A stretch of 6,314 nt of DNA from JBKHHU01 sp046539045 (GTDB lineage Bacteria > Planctomycetota > Phycisphaerae > SM23-33), in NCBI GenBank assembly GCA_046539045.1, contig JBKHHU010000193.1:1-6314 (forward strand), given 5' to 3'. The position numbers and the translations under genes were made by a program. Positions 5,434-6,314 of the stretch are shown in pieces. The notes under the pieces were generated by a model. It did no database searches and was not told where the DNA came from. It saw only the letters and a program-made list of their open reading frames with translations. Position 1 is the stretch's first letter, and each line of letters starts with the position of its first letter.

Positions 5434-6314
5434 ATGAAGAGAATTACCGATATTTTTGCCGAGAAGGATCGCACCTTTTCCTGCGAGTTTTACCCGCCCA
5501 AGACAGAGAAGGGGCGGCGGAACCTTTTCGAGGCGGCTGACGTGTTTGCCGAGACGGGCGCGGATTTCTTCAGCGTGACCTACGGCGCCGGTGGATCCGA
5601 GAGCCGATCGACGCTGGAGATCGTTTCGGGCCTGCACGCACGGCACAAGGTGGCGGTGATGCACCATCTCACCTGCGTCAAGCACACCTTCGCCGACATC
5701 CGGAACGAACTGATGCTGATGCGTCAGTACGGCGTCCGGAACATCATGGCCCTTCGCGGCGACCCGCCCAACGACGGGACGGAATACAAAGCGGGTCCGG
5801 ACCGGCCTCACTACGGGTTCGAACTGATCAAGATCATCCGCGAGCACGGCGACTGGTTTTCGGTCGGCGTGCCCGGGTTCCCGGAAGGGCACCCGATGTC
5901 GATGTCGCTGGACATGGACAGCAAGATTCTCCACATCAAGGAGGAAAGCGGGGCGGATTTCGCGATCACGCAGCTGTTCTTCGACGTGGACTTGTACCGG
6001 ACATTCGAGCAGCGAGTGCGGAGGGAGAATGTGTCGCTACGGCTGATCCCGGGCATCCTGCCCGTGACCAACTACCCGCGGCTGATCGACTTCTGCCGGA
6101 TGTGCGGCGCCACCGTCCCGGACGACGTGCACGAGACATTCCAGCCGCTGGCGGAGGATTCCGAAGCGACGCGACAGGCGGGGATCGAGTACGCCACGCG
6201 CCAGTGCGAGCGCCTGCTGGAGATGGGCGCGCCGGGCATCCATTTCTACTGCCTCAACCGGGCCGAACCGGTCGCGACGATCCTGAGAAACCTGGGCGTC
6301 GGAGCCGAAACCCG
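5434..6314 (+). CDS. metF: 5,10-methylenetetrahydrofolate reductase (3' end just outside window)
   Basis: MetF is a flavin enzyme that reduces 5,10-methylene-tetrahydrofolate to 5-methyl-tetrahydrofolate, the methyl donor for methionine synthesis and, in some anaerobes, part of the acetyl-CoA pathway. The frame stays open to the window edge, giving 293 residues, close to the roughly 296 of Escherichia coli MetF, so only a few codons and the stop should be missing. Family landmarks are FSCEFYPPKT (15-24) with Glu18 equivalent to catalytic Glu28, SVTYGAGGS (47-55), MALRGDPPND (105-114) with Asp110 equivalent to Asp120 near the flavin, FAITQLFFD (176-184) with Gln180 equivalent to Gln183, and HFYCLNRAE (270-278) near the end. 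The ATG at 5434 is the only in-frame start before the conserved region. The best Shine-Dalgarno candidate, GAGG at 5415-5418, is rather far away, so coupling to the upstream gene is plausible. It looks like the short bacterial form lacking the eukaryotic regulatory domain. Confidence 0.96.
   Translation, partial: MKRITDIFAEKDRTFSCEFYPPKTEKGRRNLFEAADVFAETGADFFSVTYGAGGSESRSTLEIVSGLHARHKVAVMHHLTCVKHTFADIRNELMLMRQYGVRNIMALRGDPPNDGTEYKAGPDRPHYGFELIKIIREHGDWFSVGVPGFPEGHPMSMSLDMDSKILHIKEESGADFAITQLFFDVDLYRTFEQRVRRENVSLRLIPGILPVTNYPRLIDFCRMCGATVPDDVHETFQPLAEDSEATRQAGIEYATRQCERLLEMGAPGIHFYCLNRAEPVATILRNLGVGAET

Noticed and set aside
4002..5474. A 490-residue open frame on the minus strand
   Set aside because: It runs antisense across the HU gene, the terminator, the unknown gene and the start of metF, and its translation is low in protein-like patterning.
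1..6314. CRISPR arrays, insertion sequences, phage genes, tRNA or rRNA genes, riboswitches
   Set aside because: I looked for regularly spaced repeats, transposase or integrase motifs, cloverleaf-like stems and conserved RNA cores and found none that could be supported.

Overview
The window looks like a moderately high-GC bacterial chromosome (about 60% by eye). Shine-Dalgarno sites precede most of the genes, intrinsic terminators follow two of them, and there are no mobile-element, phage, tRNA, rRNA or CRISPR signatures. A polysaccharide-type GH35 enzyme next to a secreted basic His/Arg/Tyr-rich protein would fit an environmental Planctomycetota-like lineage. That placement is only an impression and cannot be proven from this sequence.

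Layout. Bases 1-153 (minus strand) are the first 51 codons of an exported protein that runs off the left edge; only its signal peptide is informative. Bases 154-596 form a non-coding divergent intergenic region with a possible promoter for each flanking gene and a short GC-rich repeat. Bases 597-3269 (plus) encode an 890-residue family 35 glycoside hydrolase (beta-galactosidase type) with both catalytic glutamates. A 12-bp hairpin with A and T tracts at 3286-3327 separates it from a convergent minus-strand gene (3344-3775) for a small secreted protein very rich in Arg, His and Tyr. A 305-bp intergenic region then leads to an HU-family DNA-binding protein (4081-4392, plus), which has its own possible promoter, leader hairpin and terminator. 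A possible new promoter precedes a two-gene unit: a conserved-looking protein I do not recognise (4665-5423), and 10 nt after it metF, 5,10-methylenetetrahydrofolate reductase (5434 to the right edge, nearly complete).

How the genes relate. Apart from the unknown gene and metF, which probably form an operon, the genes look like independently transcribed units. The GH35 enzyme would release galactose residues from oligosaccharides, probably inside the cell because its best-supported start leaves no signal peptide. HU is nucleoid housekeeping. MetF supplies methyl-tetrahydrofolate for methionine synthesis or one-carbon metabolism, and the unknown upstream gene is the best candidate in the window for an undescribed function. 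I see no clear multi-gene novel system here.
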